A DNA stretch of 64,000 nucleotides from Oceanibium sediminis. GTDB lineage: Bacteria; Pseudomonadota; Alphaproteobacteria; Rhodobacterales; Rhodobacteraceae. Position numbers and translations under genes: made by a program. Location of the stretch: NCBI RefSeq assembly GCF_003265325.1, contig NZ_QGNX01000003.1, positions 124,001-188,000 of the forward strand, read 5' to 3'. Shown piece by piece: positions 27,610 through 36,752 of the stretch. The notes beneath the pieces are model-generated. The model did no database searches. It worked only from the letters and a program-made list of their open reading frames with translations, and had not been told where the DNA came from. Positions within the stretch are counted from its first letter, which is position 1. Each line of letters opens with the position of its first letter.

Positions 27610-28505
27610 CCGAAACCCCGGTCATACTCTGCGTCGGGCGGCTCTATTGCGATCTGATCTTCACCGGCCTGCCGCGCCTGCCGACCATGGGAACCGAGGT
27701 TTATGCCAGCGGCCTGGGCGTGCATGCCGGGGGCGGGGCCTTCATCACCGCCGCGCATCTGGCCGCGCTGGGCCATGCCGCCGCCCTGTCGGCGACGCTG
27801 CCCGCGCCGCCGTTCCGCGACGTCGTGATCGGTGAAATCGCCGGGGCGCGGGTGGACGCCTCGTTCTGCGCTGACAGCGCGCCGGGGGCGGAGCCGCAGA
27901 TCACGGTCGCGCTGGCGGGCAAGACGGACCGCGCCTTCGTCACCCGCCGCGTCGGGCCGGCGTTTCCGGCCTTCACCGTGCAGGACATCCGCACCGCGGG
28001 CGCGCGCCACCTTCATATCGGAGAGCTTGCAACGCTGGCCGAGCATCCCGAACTGATCGACCTCGCGCGCGGCGCGGGGGCCACGCTGTCGCTCGATTGC
28101 GGCTGGGACGAGGGCCTGGAATTCGGGCGCGCGGCGGAACTGATCGCCGCCGTCGACGTGTTCCTGCCCAATGATTCCGAGATCGACATGCTGAAGCGGC
28201 AGGGCATCCCGGCCAGCGTCGCCCCCCTGACGGTCATCAAGCAGGGGCACCGCGGCGCATCCGCCATCCGCGGCGCCGAGCAGGTCCACGAGGGGGTCGA
28301 GGCGGTGGCCGCCATCGACACCACCGGTGCGGGCGATGCCTTCAACGCGGGCTTCCTGAGCGGCTGGCTTTCCGGCGCGGACCTGGGCAGTTGCCTGCGC
28401 TCGGGCAACCGCAGGGGGCACCTTGCGGTGTCGCAGCGGGGTGGCTTCCGGCCTGCCGCCGCTGAAGCGGCTGCTGCGCCCGCTGTTGCCGGCGAGGACC
28501 GGTAG
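27606..28505 (+). CDS. PfkB/ribokinase family carbohydrate kinase
   Basis: The 299-residue protein has the two PfkB signatures: the glycine-rich HAGGGAFITAAHLAALG near residues 40-56, and DTTGAGDAFNAGF (238-250) with the catalytic Asp244. It overlaps the ATPase gene by ATGA and ends the operon. It likely phosphorylates the sugar released inside the cell by the lyase or deacetylase, or a nucleoside-like relative. The last 25 residues are Ala-rich and unconserved. Substrate is not readable from sequence. Confidence 0.88.
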
Positions 28506-28515
28506 GCGCCTCCGC

Positions 28516-28536
28516 GCGGGACCGGAGCGGTCCTGC
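28516..28536. terminator. Hairpin between convergent operons
   Basis: GCGGGACCG (28516-28524) pairs with CGGTCCTGC (28528-28536) through one G-U pair around a three-base loop. It fills the 36-base gap between the PfkB stop and the stop of the convergent ABC-2 permease gene. Confidence 0.5.
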
Positions 28537-28541
28537 CGTCG

Positions 28542-29687
28542 TCAGTCGAGCTTCTTTCTGAACCGCAGCGATGCGACGGCCAGCCCAAGGATGGAAAACC
28601 CCAGAAGCCAGATCGCATCGGGCGCGATATCCGCAAGGTCCGCATCGCGCAGCACCACGCCGCGGATGATCTGCATGAAATGCGTGGCGGGCAGGGTGTT
28701 CGCGAGGATCTGCGCGCCCTCCGGCATGCCCTCGTAGGGGAACATGAAGCCTGACAACAGGATCGACGGCAGCAACACGAAGACGGTCATCTGCATCGCC
28801 TGAAGCTGGTTCCGCGCAAAGGTCGAAATGACCAGCCCGAGGGACAGGCTGGCAAGGATGAACAGAAGCGTCACGACCAGCAGCGTCCAGAGCGAGCCCG
28901 CGATCGTGACCGAGAACACCGCCCAGCCCAGCCCGAGGATGATCGCGACCTGGATCAGGCCGATCCCCACGAAGGGGATGATCTTGCCTATCATGAGTTC
29001 CAGCGGCCGGATCGGCGTGGTGATCAGCATCTCGATGTTGCCGCGCTCATGTTCGCGCACGATGGCGGCGGCGGTGAACATGATCATCGTCATGGTCAGG
29101 ATGATCCCCACGAGGCCGGGCACGATGTTGACCACGGTGCGCTGCTCGGGGTTGTAGAACAGCGTGACTTCGAACGTCGGGGTGGGCGTGTTCGTCGCCT
29201 CGCGGAACAGCTCGCCCAGGGGCATCCGGCGCAGCGCCCGTATCGCGGCGGCGACCAGCGTGTCGGACCCGTCCGCGATCCACTGGGCGACCGGGCGCGA
29301 CGTGGTGTCCTGCGCACCCTGCGGGAAGCGCCCGGTGACGGCGGGGTTGCGCACCAGGCGCTGGGCGACGTCGCGCGGGATGATCAGGGCGGCGCGCACC
29401 TCGGCGCGCACGATGGCGCGTTCGGCTTCCTCGATCGTTGCGAAATGGTGCTCGAAACGCACGACCTGCGTCGCTTCCACCATCTGGATCAGTGCGCGGC
29501 TCAGGCCGGTGTCGCTCTGGTCGACCACGGCGGCGGGGATGTGGCGGACCTCTGTGTTGATGGCGTAGCCGAACAGGACCAGCTGGATCAGCGGGATCAT
29601 CACGATCATCCCGAAGGTCAGCCGGTCGCGCCGAAGCTGGAGCAGCTCCTTGCGCACGATGGCGAGGATATGCCGGTAGGAGATCAC
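28542..29687 (-). CDS. ABC-2 type transporter permease (YhhJ/YbhR-like)
   Basis: The 381-residue protein has one N-terminal helix (YRHILAIVRKELLQLRRDRLTF leads into it), a long periplasmic domain (about 45-175) and five helices in the C-terminal half. EHERGNIEMLITTPIRPLELMIGK is the ABC-2 signature before helix 3. It is the last gene of a three-gene exporter operon (HlyD-like adaptor, ATPase, permease) and overlaps the ATPase gene by ATGA. Such systems export drugs or lipophilic molecules. A second permease, common in YbhFSR-type sets, is absent, so this one probably acts as a homodimer. Confidence 0.9.
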   Translation of the reverse strand: MISYRHILAIVRKELLQLRRDRLTFGMIVMIPLIQLVLFGYAINTEVRHIPAAVVDQSDTGLSRALIQMVEATQVVRFEHHFATIEEAERAIVRAEVRAALIIPRDVAQRLVRNPAVTGRFPQGAQDTTSRPVAQWIADGSDTLVAAAIRALRRMPLGELFREATNTPTPTFEVTLFYNPEQRTVVNIVPGLVGIILTMTMIMFTAAAIVREHERGNIEMLITTPIRPLELMIGKIIPFVGIGLIQVAIILGLGWAVFSVTIAGSLWTLLVVTLLFILASLSLGLVISTFARNQLQAMQMTVFVLLPSILLSGFMFPYEGMPEGAQILANTLPATHFMQIIRGVVLRDADLADIAPDAIWLLGFSILGLAVASLRFRKKLD

Positions 29688-30610
29688 GCCCCCTGGTCCC
29701 GCGTGGCAAGGACGAAGACATCCTCAAGGTTCGGGCGCGTCGGCTGCGTGGTCGTGTCGGCAAAGCCCCGCACAAGCGCATCGACGGCGCCCCGCGGATC
29801 GTCCGTCCCGTCCGAGACCAGCACCCGCAGCCGCGCGCCGATCTGGGCGACCGACAGGATGCCCGGCCCGGCGGTCAGCTTGCGGCTTACCGGGCGCAGG
29901 TCGGGGCCCGAAACCTCGATGACGCGCCCGGCGATACGCTCCATCAGCTCGCGCGGCACCCCGTCCGCGCGCTTGCGCCCCCGGTCGAGGATCGCGATCC
30001 GGTGGCAGCGTTCCGCCTCGTCCATCAGGTGGGTGGAGACGATCATCGTGGTGCCCCCTTCGACAAGGTCGAAGAGCTGTTCCCAGAAGCTGCGGCGCGA
30101 TTCCGGATCGACGGCCGAGGTCGGCTCATCCAGGAAAAGAAGCTCGGGCCTGTGCAGGATCGTCGCGGCCAGGGCCAGGCGCTGCCGCTGGCCGCCGCTC
30201 ATCTCTCCGGCCAGGGTGTGGGCCTGCTCGCGCAGATCGTAGGTTTCGAGCAGCTCATCGATGCGCCGGTGCTTGTCCTGCGCTGAGAGGTCGTGGATAT
30301 CGGCGACGAAGCGCAGGTTTTCGAGGACCGTCAGGTCGCGGTAATGGGTGAAGCCCTGCGTCATGTAGCCGATCCGGCGTTTCAGCGGTTCCGCGTTCCC
30401 CGGCAGGCGCGTGCCCAGCACCACCGCATGTCCGCCCGACGGCTTCAGCAGGCCGGTCAGCATCCGCATGGCGGTCGTCTTGCCCGACCCGTTCGGACCG
30501 AGCAGCCCGTAGACGCTACCCTTGGTGATCTTCAGGTCGACATTGTCTACCGCGGTCTTGGTCCCGAATGTCCGTGTCAGGCCCACCGTTTCGGCGACGA
30601 TATCGCTCAC
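29684..30610 (-). CDS. ABC exporter ATP-binding protein
   Basis: The 308-residue ATPase has Walker A GPNGSGKTT (38-46), signature MSGGQRQRL and Walker B LLFLDEPTSAVDP, typical of the DrrA/CcmA-like exporter class. The C-terminal 70 residues form the regulatory extension. Both ends overlap neighbours by four bases (HlyD-like gene upstream, permease downstream), showing tight translational coupling within the exporter operon. Confidence 0.93.
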   Translation of the reverse strand: MSDIVAETVGLTRTFGTKTAVDNVDLKITKGSVYGLLGPNGSGKTTAMRMLTGLLKPSGGHAVVLGTRLPGNAEPLKRRIGYMTQGFTHYRDLTVLENLRFVADIHDLSAQDKHRRIDELLETYDLREQAHTLAGEMSGGQRQRLALAATILHRPELLFLDEPTSAVDPESRRSFWEQLFDLVEGGTTMIVSTHLMDEAERCHRIAILDRGRKRADGVPRELMERIAGRVIEVSGPDLRPVSRKLTAGPGILSVAQIGARLRVLVSDGTDDPRGAVDALVRGFADTTTQPTRPNLEDVFVLATRDQGA

Positions 30611-31566
30611 GGCAGGTAGGCCGTGACGGGCAGGCCCACGGGCAGGTCGGCCGCCTCCGGCGGCAGGTCGATCTCGGCCAGGTAAACCAGCCGGCTGCGC
30701 TGTTCCTGGTTCAGCGCGTAATAAGGCGTGAAGGCCGGTTCGCCGCTGATCCAGCGCAGCGTTCCGTCAAAGAGCGTTTCGACGCCGTCCACCGCGATCC
30801 GCACGGTGGCGCCGTCCTTCAGGCGGGCGCGCGCGGGTTCGGGCACGTAGACGCGGGCGAAGGGTCGCTCCCCGGTCAGCACGATGGCGACCGGGCTGCC
30901 CGCAGGCACCCGCTCCCCGAGGTTCCAGGGCAGGTTGTCGAGCACGCCGTGGCGCGAGGCGACGATCGTCAGGTTCTCTAGTCGGGCGCGCTCGGCCTCC
31001 ACCCTGGCGTCGGCGGCGCGCAACTGGGCCTTGGTGATGCGGATGTCTTCCTCGCGCGCACCGGCGCGGATCTCGATCAGGGCCTGTTCCGCGCTGCGCA
31101 GGTCGGCAAGCGCGGAATTGCGGCGGGCGATATCCTGGTCCAGGCTGGCTTGGGTGATCGCGCCCCGCTCCAACAGGCGGATGTTGCGCTCGACGGTGGT
31201 TTCCGCCTCGCCATAAATTGCGCGGGCCCCGTCGACGCGGGCCTCGGCGATGGCGATCTCTTCTTCGCGCGCGCCGCTTTGCATACGGTCGAGGTCGGCC
31301 TGCGCCTGCGCGCGGTTCGCGAGGGCCACCTCCAGGTTGGCCTGCGCCAGCCTGTCGTCGAGCTGTACGAGGATGGTGCCCACCTCGACCCGCTCGCCCT
31401 CGGCGACGGGCAGGGCCGTGATGATCTCGTTCGCCGTGGCGGTGAGCGAGACACGCTCGCGCGCGAGGACCCCCAGCGCCACGTCGGCATCCGGCGCGTT
31501 GCAGGAATGCAGCAGCATCGGAAGCGCGACGGACGCGAAGGTCGCGGCCTTGATCAGCCCGAACAT
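30607..31566 (-). CDS. HlyD family periplasmic adaptor of the ABC exporter
   Basis: The 319-residue protein has a short N-terminal hydrophobic segment with a possible lipobox (MLLHSCNA, Cys22 region), a split lipoyl-like domain and an alpha-helical hairpin. The hairpin contains an internal repeat: SGAREEEIAIAEA is echoed by AGAREEDIRITKA. This is the YbhG/YhiI membrane-fusion type that bridges an inner-membrane ABC exporter to an outer-membrane channel. It is the first gene of the exporter operon. No TolC-like gene is in the window, so a shared channel elsewhere is presumed. Confidence 0.88.
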   Translation of the reverse strand: MFGLIKAATFASVALPMLLHSCNAPDADVALGVLARERVSLTATANEIITALPVAEGERVEVGTILVQLDDRLAQANLEVALANRAQAQADLDRMQSGAREEEIAIAEARVDGARAIYGEAETTVERNIRLLERGAITQASLDQDIARRNSALADLRSAEQALIEIRAGAREEDIRITKAQLRAADARVEAERARLENLTIVASRHGVLDNLPWNLGERVPAGSPVAIVLTGERPFARVYVPEPARARLKDGATVRIAVDGVETLFDGTLRWISGEPAFTPYYALNQEQRSRLVYLAEIDLPPEAADLPVGLPVTAYLP

Positions 31567-31774
31567 GTCGATCTGGAAATCGGTGTCATCAGAACCTCGG
31601 CCAGTCCTCTTTCAGGGAAAGGGTGCATCCGGTTGCCGCGCGTTGGCAAGGAAACACTGCCCCGTCCCCGTCTTCGTTCCTGTGCAAGCGCCTGAAATAA
31701 GGCTAGGCGGGCCCGGGGTTTCCTTCCGTGATCTCGATCAATCCGCGCAAGGGGGCTTTCAGCGCAGGCGCGCG

Positions 31775-32689
31775 CTAGAGGCGGCGCAGCACCTCGTCCA
31801 GCAGTTCCTGCGCGATCGGAGAGAGCCGGTTGTAGCGATTGTGCAGGACCAGGAAGGAGGACACGGTGATATCCTCTTCGATATCGATGATCGACAGCGC
31901 GGAATCCATGCCGGTCAGCAATTGCGCCACCTCCTGCGTTTGCGGCGCGATGGCGGTCGACTGGCTGATGCAGCTCAGCGCCACGAGCAGGGAGGAGCTG
32001 TTGGTCACCCGCGTCGGCGTCGGCATCCGGTTGGACAGGAACGATTGCTCCAGCGCGGTCCGTATGGGTGAGCCGGGCTCCTGGATGACGAATTCATACG
32101 GCAGCGTATCCGCCAGCGAGACCTTGTGCCCGGCCAGCGGATGCGAGGCCCGCGCTAGCAGGCGGACGTGTTCCGTGCGCCCCGGGTAGGCGTGGAACGA
32201 GCGGGTGTCGTTTTCCGAGCCGATCCGCGCCAGAACGAAATCGAAGCGGCCTTCCTCCAGCCCGCGGATCAGCGCGACCGAGGGCGCAACCTCGACAGTG
32301 GGTTGAATGCCGGGCGCCTTGCGGCGCACCGCGGTCAGCGCCGGCACCAGCGCCCCGACGGCCGGGCCGGTCACGGCGCCGACGCGCACCGCCCCGGCCA
32401 GGCCGCCGCGCAGCTGGGCGATCTCGTTCGTCAGCGCGTCCACCTCGGCCAGGATGACGCGGGCGTGACGTACGAAGGCCATGCCCATCGGGGTCGGGTC
32501 CATCCCCCGGGGCAGGCGTTCGAACAGCGGGCCGCCGGCATTGGTTTCGAGCTCGGACAGCATCCGCGACGCCGCGGGCTGGGACATGCCGACCGCCTCG
32601 GCGGCGAGTTGCAGCTTGCCGCTGTCGTGGATGGCGCGGATCAGTTTCAGGTGCGACGGCTTCAGCCGCTGGATCAGGGACAGGCTCAT
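31775..32689 (-). CDS. gbpR: LysR family regulator of the divergent sugar importer (GbpR type)
   Basis: The 304-residue protein has an N-terminal winged helix (residues about 10-68; AAEAVGMSQPAASRMLSELE) and a LysR periplasmic-binding-like sensor domain. It is divergent from chvE with 131 bases between start codons. In Agrobacterium the LysR protein GbpR has the same position and controls chvE in response to L-arabinose, D-fucose or D-galactose. The same role is inferred here, including control of the downstream pathway genes in the chvE operon. The sensor domain alone does not prove ligand identity. Confidence 0.8.
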   Translation of the reverse strand: MSLSLIQRLKPSHLKLIRAIHDSGKLQLAAEAVGMSQPAASRMLSELETNAGGPLFERLPRGMDPTPMGMAFVRHARVILAEVDALTNEIAQLRGGLAGAVRVGAVTGPAVGALVPALTAVRRKAPGIQPTVEVAPSVALIRGLEEGRFDFVLARIGSENDTRSFHAYPGRTEHVRLLARASHPLAGHKVSLADTLPYEFVIQEPGSPIRTALEQSFLSNRMPTPTRVTNSSSLLVALSCISQSTAIAPQTQEVAQLLTGMDSALSIIDIEEDITVSSFLVLHNRYNRLSPIAQELLDEVLRRL

Positions 32690-32702
32690 GCGTCCTGCAT
32701 AT

Positions 32703-32715
32703 CATAAACGTTATG
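32703..32715. promoter_or_regulatory. LysR-type operator candidate between gbpR and chvE
   Basis: CATAA-ACG-TTATG is a 13-base dyad in the AT-rich gap between the divergent genes, 14 bases upstream of the gbpR start codon. It has the size and form of a LysR recognition core (T-N11-A). TCGATCGA follows directly and may extend the site. Function is inferred. Confidence 0.5.
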
Positions 32716-32820
32716 TCGATCGATAATAATTGCATTAGTTTGGTATGAAAGGGTCGGTTACGGGTGTTTTCGCAAAGGCGACGCCGCCTGCATGAGCGTC
32801 CGCCGCAGGAGGAGGAAACA

Positions 32821-33876
32821 ATGACCCTGAAAACCGTTCTCGTCACCACGGCGCTGGTGACCACCCTTGCCACGTCCGCCTATGCCGAGGGGCTTGTCGG
32901 CATCGCGATGCCCACCAAGTCGTCCGCGCGCTGGATCTCGGACGGCGAGTCCATGGTGCAGCAGTTCGAAGCCGCGGGATACGAGACGATCCTGCAATAC
33001 GCCGAGGATGACATTCCCAACCAGCTGGCCCAGATCGAGAACATGATCACCAATGGCGTCGATGCGCTGGTGATCGCGGCCATCGACGGCACCACGCTGT
33101 CGAACGCGCTGGAAAACGCGAGCTTCGCCGGGATCGAGGTGATCGCCTATGACCGCCTGATCCGCGACAGCGAGCATGTCAGCTATTACGCGACCTTCGA
33201 CAACTTCAAGGTCGGCGTACAGCAGGCCGAAACGCTGGTGTCCGGCCTGGAAGAGCGTTTCCCCGATGCCGAAAGCTGGAACGTCGAACTGTTCGGCGGC
33301 TCGCCTGACGATAACAACGCGTATTTCTTCTATGACGGTGCGATGTCGGTGCTGCAGCCGCTGATCGACAGCGGCAAGGTCAATATCGTGTCGGGCCAGA
33401 TGGGCATGGACACGGTGGGCACCCTGCGCTGGGACGGCGCGGTGGCCCAGGCGCGGATGGATAACCTTCTGTCGGCCCATTACACCGACGCGCAGGTTCA
33501 TGGCGTGCTGTCGCCCTATGACGGGCTGTCCATCGGCATCCTGTCCTCGCTCAAGGGGGTTGGTTACGGCTCGGGCGATACACCGATGCCGATCGTCACG
33601 GGCCAGGACGCCGAGGTGCCCTCGGTCAAGTCGATCCTTGCCGGGGAGCAGTATTCGACGATCTTCAAGGACACCCGCGAACTCGCGCGCGTGACCGTGG
33701 GCATGGTCGAGGCCGTTCTCGAAGGCGGAGAGCCGGAGATCAACGACACCGAGACCTATGACAACGGCATGAAGGTCGTGCCTTCCTACCTGCTGGAGCC
33801 GCTCAAGGTCACGGCGGACAACTGGGAAGAGCGCCTGATCGACACCGGGTACTACACTATGGACCAGATCAAGTAG
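32821..33876 (+). CDS. chvE: Multiple-sugar-binding periplasmic protein ChvE
   Basis: The 351-residue protein has a cleavable signal peptide (cleavage after SAYA, residue 22). Its mature sequence [19 protein letters not shown]... matches the ChvE/XylF branch of family 2 sugar-binding proteins. It delivers aldoses such as L-arabinose and D-galactose to the GguAB importer; in Agrobacterium it also signals to VirA. The start at 32821 follows AGGAGG by five bases, and earlier in-frame codons add a non-hydrophobic stretch. The catabolic genes downstream on the same strand fit arabinose and galactose as substrates. Confidence 0.92.
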   Translation: MTLKTVLVTTALVTTLATSAYAEGLVGIAMPTKSSARWISDGESMVQQFEAAGYETILQYAEDDIPNQLAQIENMITNGVDALVIAAIDGTTLSNALENASFAGIEVIAYDRLIRDSEHVSYYATFDNFKVGVQQAETLVSGLEERFPDAESWNVELFGGSPDDNNAYFFYDGAMSVLQPLIDSGKVNIVSGQMGMDTVGTLRWDGAVAQARMDNLLSAHYTDAQVHGVLSPYDGLSIGILSSLKGVGYGSGDTPMPIVTGQDAEVPSVKSILAGEQYSTIFKDTRELARVTVGMVEAVLEGGEPEINDTETYDNGMKVVPSYLLEPLKVTADNWEERLIDTGYYTMDQIK

Positions 33877-33906
33877 GCGCGCGCCTGTCTGAAATCCCGA
33901 CGGTCT

Positions 33907-33939
33907 GGCGGACCGGCCTGCACGCAGGACCGGCCCGCC
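33907..33939 (+). other. Stem-loop between chvE and gguA
   Basis: GGCGGACCGGCCTGC and AGGACCGGCCCGCC around an ACGC loop form a strong, slightly imperfect hairpin 30 bases after the chvE stop. It probably protects chvE mRNA or attenuates read-through into gguA, so that binding protein is made in excess of transporter. Confidence 0.45.
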
Positions 33940-33987
33940 GCCACCGCTTGAAGGGCGGTCATGCGAATTACACGTGAGGATGCTGCC

Positions 33988-35508
33988 ATGCAGGATACGC
34001 TGCTGGAAATGCGCTCCATCACCAAGACGTTTCCGGGCGTCAAGGCGCTCGACAATGTCTCTCTCAAGGTCAGAACTGGCGAGATCCACGCCATCTGCGG
34101 CGAGAATGGTGCCGGCAAGTCAACGTTGATGAAGGTGCTGTCCGGTGTCTACCCGGCCGGCAGCTACGAGGGCGAGATCCACTACGACGGCACCCTGGCC
34201 GAGTTTCGCGATATCGCGGACAGCGAGTCCCGGGGCATCATCATCATCCACCAGGAACTGGCGCTCGTCCCGCTTCTGTCGATCGCCGAGAACCTGTTCC
34301 TCGGCAACGAGAACGCGAAGGCCGGGGTGATCGACTGGCGCGACACCAACCGCCGGACGGAAAAACTGCTGCGCAAGGTGGGGCTGCGCGACGCGCCCAC
34401 GACACAGGTGGAAAAGCTGGGCGTGGGCAAGCAGCAACTGGTCGAGATCGCCAAGGCGCTGGCCAAGGACGTGCGCCTTCTGATCCTGGACGAGCCGACC
34501 TCGGCGTTGTCGGAAAGCGACAGCCAGGCGCTGCTGGACCTGATGCTGGAACTCAAGGCGCAGGGGATGACGCAGATCATCATCAGCCACAAGCTGAACG
34601 AGGTGCGCCGCGTGGCCGACACCGTGACGGTGATCCGCGACGGGCATTCGGTCAGCAGCTTCGACGCCTCGGAAGGCATCACCGAGGATCGCATCGTGCG
34701 CGACATGGTGGGCCGCTCCATGGAAAACCGCTATCCCGCCCGCACCCCGCAGATCGGCGCGCGGATCATGCGCGTGGCGGACTGGTCCGTCTATCACCCA
34801 GAGCATGCCGACCGGCAGGTCATCAGCAACGTCAGCTTCGATGTGCGCGCCGGTGAGGTGGTGGGCATCGCGGGCCTTATGGGGGCCGGGCGGACCGAGC
34901 TGGCGATGTCGATCTTCGGGCAAAGCTGGGGCCGGAACATCACCGGCACGGTCGAGATGCACGGCGCGCCGGTCGACACCTCGACCGTCAGCCGCGCCAT
35001 CGATGTCGGGCTCGCCTATGTCACCGAGGACCGCAAGAGCCTGGGTCTGATACTGGACGACACCGTCACGCGCAACATCACGCTGGCCAACCTTGGCGCG
35101 GTGGCCCGCGGCGCGGTGCTCAACGAACGGGCCGAGACGCAGGTGGCCGAGAAGTACCGCAAGGACCTGGGCATCCGCACGCCGGGCGTGTTCCAGAAGG
35201 TCGTGAACCTGTCGGGGGGCAACCAGCAGAAGGTGGTGCTGTCCAAGTGGCTGTTCGCCGGGCCCGAGGTTCTGATCCTGGACGAGCCGACGCGCGGCAT
35301 CGACGTGGGCGCGAAGTACGAGATCTACGGCCTGATCAACGATCTGGCCGCCGCCGGGAAGGGCGTGGTCATGATCTCGTCCGAGATGCCCGAGCTGCTG
35401 GGCATGTGCGACCGGATCTACGTGATGAACGAAGGCGCCTTTGTGGGCGAGATGCCCGCGTCCGAAGCCAGTCAGGAGCGCATCATGTCGCTCATCGTGA
35501 ACGAATAG
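33988..35508 (+). CDS. gguA: Sugar ABC transporter ATP-binding protein GguA
   Basis: The 506-residue protein has two fused nucleotide-binding domains, as in AraG, RbsA and XylG. The first has a full Walker [10 protein letters not shown] (38-46) and [11 protein letters not shown]. The second has the usual degenerate loop GLMGAGRTE and an intact signature LSGGNQQKV with [13 protein letters not shown]. The start at 33988 is preferred over 33961 because family homology begins at MQDTLLEM and GAGG precedes it. It pairs with GguB and ChvE. The next gene starts 10 bases downstream. Confidence 0.92.
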   Translation: MQDTLLEMRSITKTFPGVKALDNVSLKVRTGEIHAICGENGAGKSTLMKVLSGVYPAGSYEGEIHYDGTLAEFRDIADSESRGIIIIHQELALVPLLSIAENLFLGNENAKAGVIDWRDTNRRTEKLLRKVGLRDAPTTQVEKLGVGKQQLVEIAKALAKDVRLLILDEPTSALSESDSQALLDLMLELKAQGMTQIIISHKLNEVRRVADTVTVIRDGHSVSSFDASEGITEDRIVRDMVGRSMENRYPARTPQIGARIMRVADWSVYHPEHADRQVISNVSFDVRAGEVVGIAGLMGAGRTELAMSIFGQSWGRNITGTVEMHGAPVDTSTVSRAIDVGLAYVTEDRKSLGLILDDTVTRNITLANLGAVARGAVLNERAETQVAEKYRKDLGIRTPGVFQKVVNLSGGNQQKVVLSKWLFAGPEVLILDEPTRGIDVGAKYEIYGLINDLAAAGKGVVMISSEMPELLGMCDRIYVMNEGAFVGEMPASEASQERIMSLIVNE

Positions 35509-35518
35509 GGGGCTAGTC

Positions 35519-36748
35519 ATGTCTGTGGCCGAAAACTCATCCGAACGCGCGGGCGGCTCCGGCAGGATCGGCGCGTATCTCGCGGCGCACCTGCGGGAAT
35601 ACGGCCTGCTGTTCGCGCTGATCGCGATCATGGCGTTCTTCCAGATCGTCACGGGGGGCACACTTCTCAAGCCGATCAACCTGACCAACCTGCTGCTTCA
35701 GAACAGCTATATCGTCATCATGGCGCTGGGCATGCTGATCGTCATCGTGGCGGGCCATATCGACCTGTCGGTCGGCTCGGTCATGGGGTTCATCGGCGCG
35801 CTGGCGGCGGTAATGATCGTGAACTGGGACATGTCCATCGGCGTCACGATGGCGACCTGCATCGTGGTCGGCGCGCTGATCGGTGGCGCGCAGGGCTACT
35901 GGATCGCCTATTGGAAGATCCCCTCCTTCATCGTCACGCTGGCGGGGATGCTGGTTTTCCGGGGCCTGTCGCTCTGGCTGCTGGAGGGGCAGTCCGTCGG
36001 CCCGTTCCCGCGCGAGTTCCAGGTGATCGCCACGGGCTTCGTGCCCGATATCCTGCCGGGGGGCGAGGTGATGAAGGGCCTTCTGGACGCCCGGAACTTC
36101 AATGTCCTGGCCTTCGCCATGGGTATTGTCGCGGCCTCTTGGGTCGTCTGGTCGGGCTTGCGCCAGCGCGCGCACAACAAGGCCTACGGGATCGAGGACG
36201 AGCCGCGCGCCTTCTTCGTGGCGCGCACCGCGATCATCGCCTTCGCGCTGGTCTTCATCCTTTACAAGCTGGCCACCTTCCGCGGCCTGCCCAACGTGCT
36301 GCTGACCATGGGCGTGCTGACCATCGTCTATGCCTTCATCACCGAACGCACCGTGCTCGGCCGCCGTATTTACGCGCTTGGCGGCAACGAGAAGGCGGCG
36401 AAGCTCTCGGGCATCAAGACCGAGCGCCTGACCTTCCTCGCCTTCGTCAACATGGGGATCCTGGCCGCCATCGCCGGGCTGGTCTTCGCCGCGCGCCTGA
36501 ACACGGCGACGCCGAAGGCGGGCTTCGCGCTTGAGCTTGATGTGATCGCGGCGGTCTTCATCGGCGGCGCGTCGATGTCGGGCGGCGTGGGCAAGATCGT
36601 CGGCGCGGTGGTCGGCGCGTTCCTGATGGGGGTGCTGAACAACGGCATGTCGATCATGGGGATCGGCATCGACTACCAGCAGATGATCAAGGGGCTGGTG
36701 CTGCTCGCCGCCGTCATCTTCGACGTCTACAACAAGAAGAAGGGCTGA
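35519..36748 (+). CDS. gguB: Sugar ABC transporter permease GguB
   Basis: The 409-residue permease has about ten helices and the CUT2 pattern: GHIDLSVGSVMGFIGALAA in the first half and RRIYALGGNEKAAKLSGIKTERL in the cytoplasmic loop of the second. This is the GguB/XylH/MmsB type, longer than RbsC because of an inserted central segment. It completes the ChvE-GguAB importer. The dehydratase gene follows four bases after its stop, which joins uptake and catabolism in one operon. Confidence 0.92.
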   Translation: MSVAENSSERAGGSGRIGAYLAAHLREYGLLFALIAIMAFFQIVTGGTLLKPINLTNLLLQNSYIVIMALGMLIVIVAGHIDLSVGSVMGFIGALAAVMIVNWDMSIGVTMATCIVVGALIGGAQGYWIAYWKIPSFIVTLAGMLVFRGLSLWLLEGQSVGPFPREFQVIATGFVPDILPGGEVMKGLLDARNFNVLAFAMGIVAASWVVWSGLRQRAHNKAYGIEDEPRAFFVARTAIIAFALVFILYKLATFRGLPNVLLTMGVLTIVYAFITERTVLGRRIYALGGNEKAAKLSGIKTERLTFLAFVNMGILAAIAGLVFAARLNTATPKAGFALELDVIAAVFIGGASMSGGVGKIVGAVVGAFLMGVLNNGMSIMGIGIDYQQMIKGLVLLAAVIFDVYNKKKG

Positions 36749-36752
36749 CCCG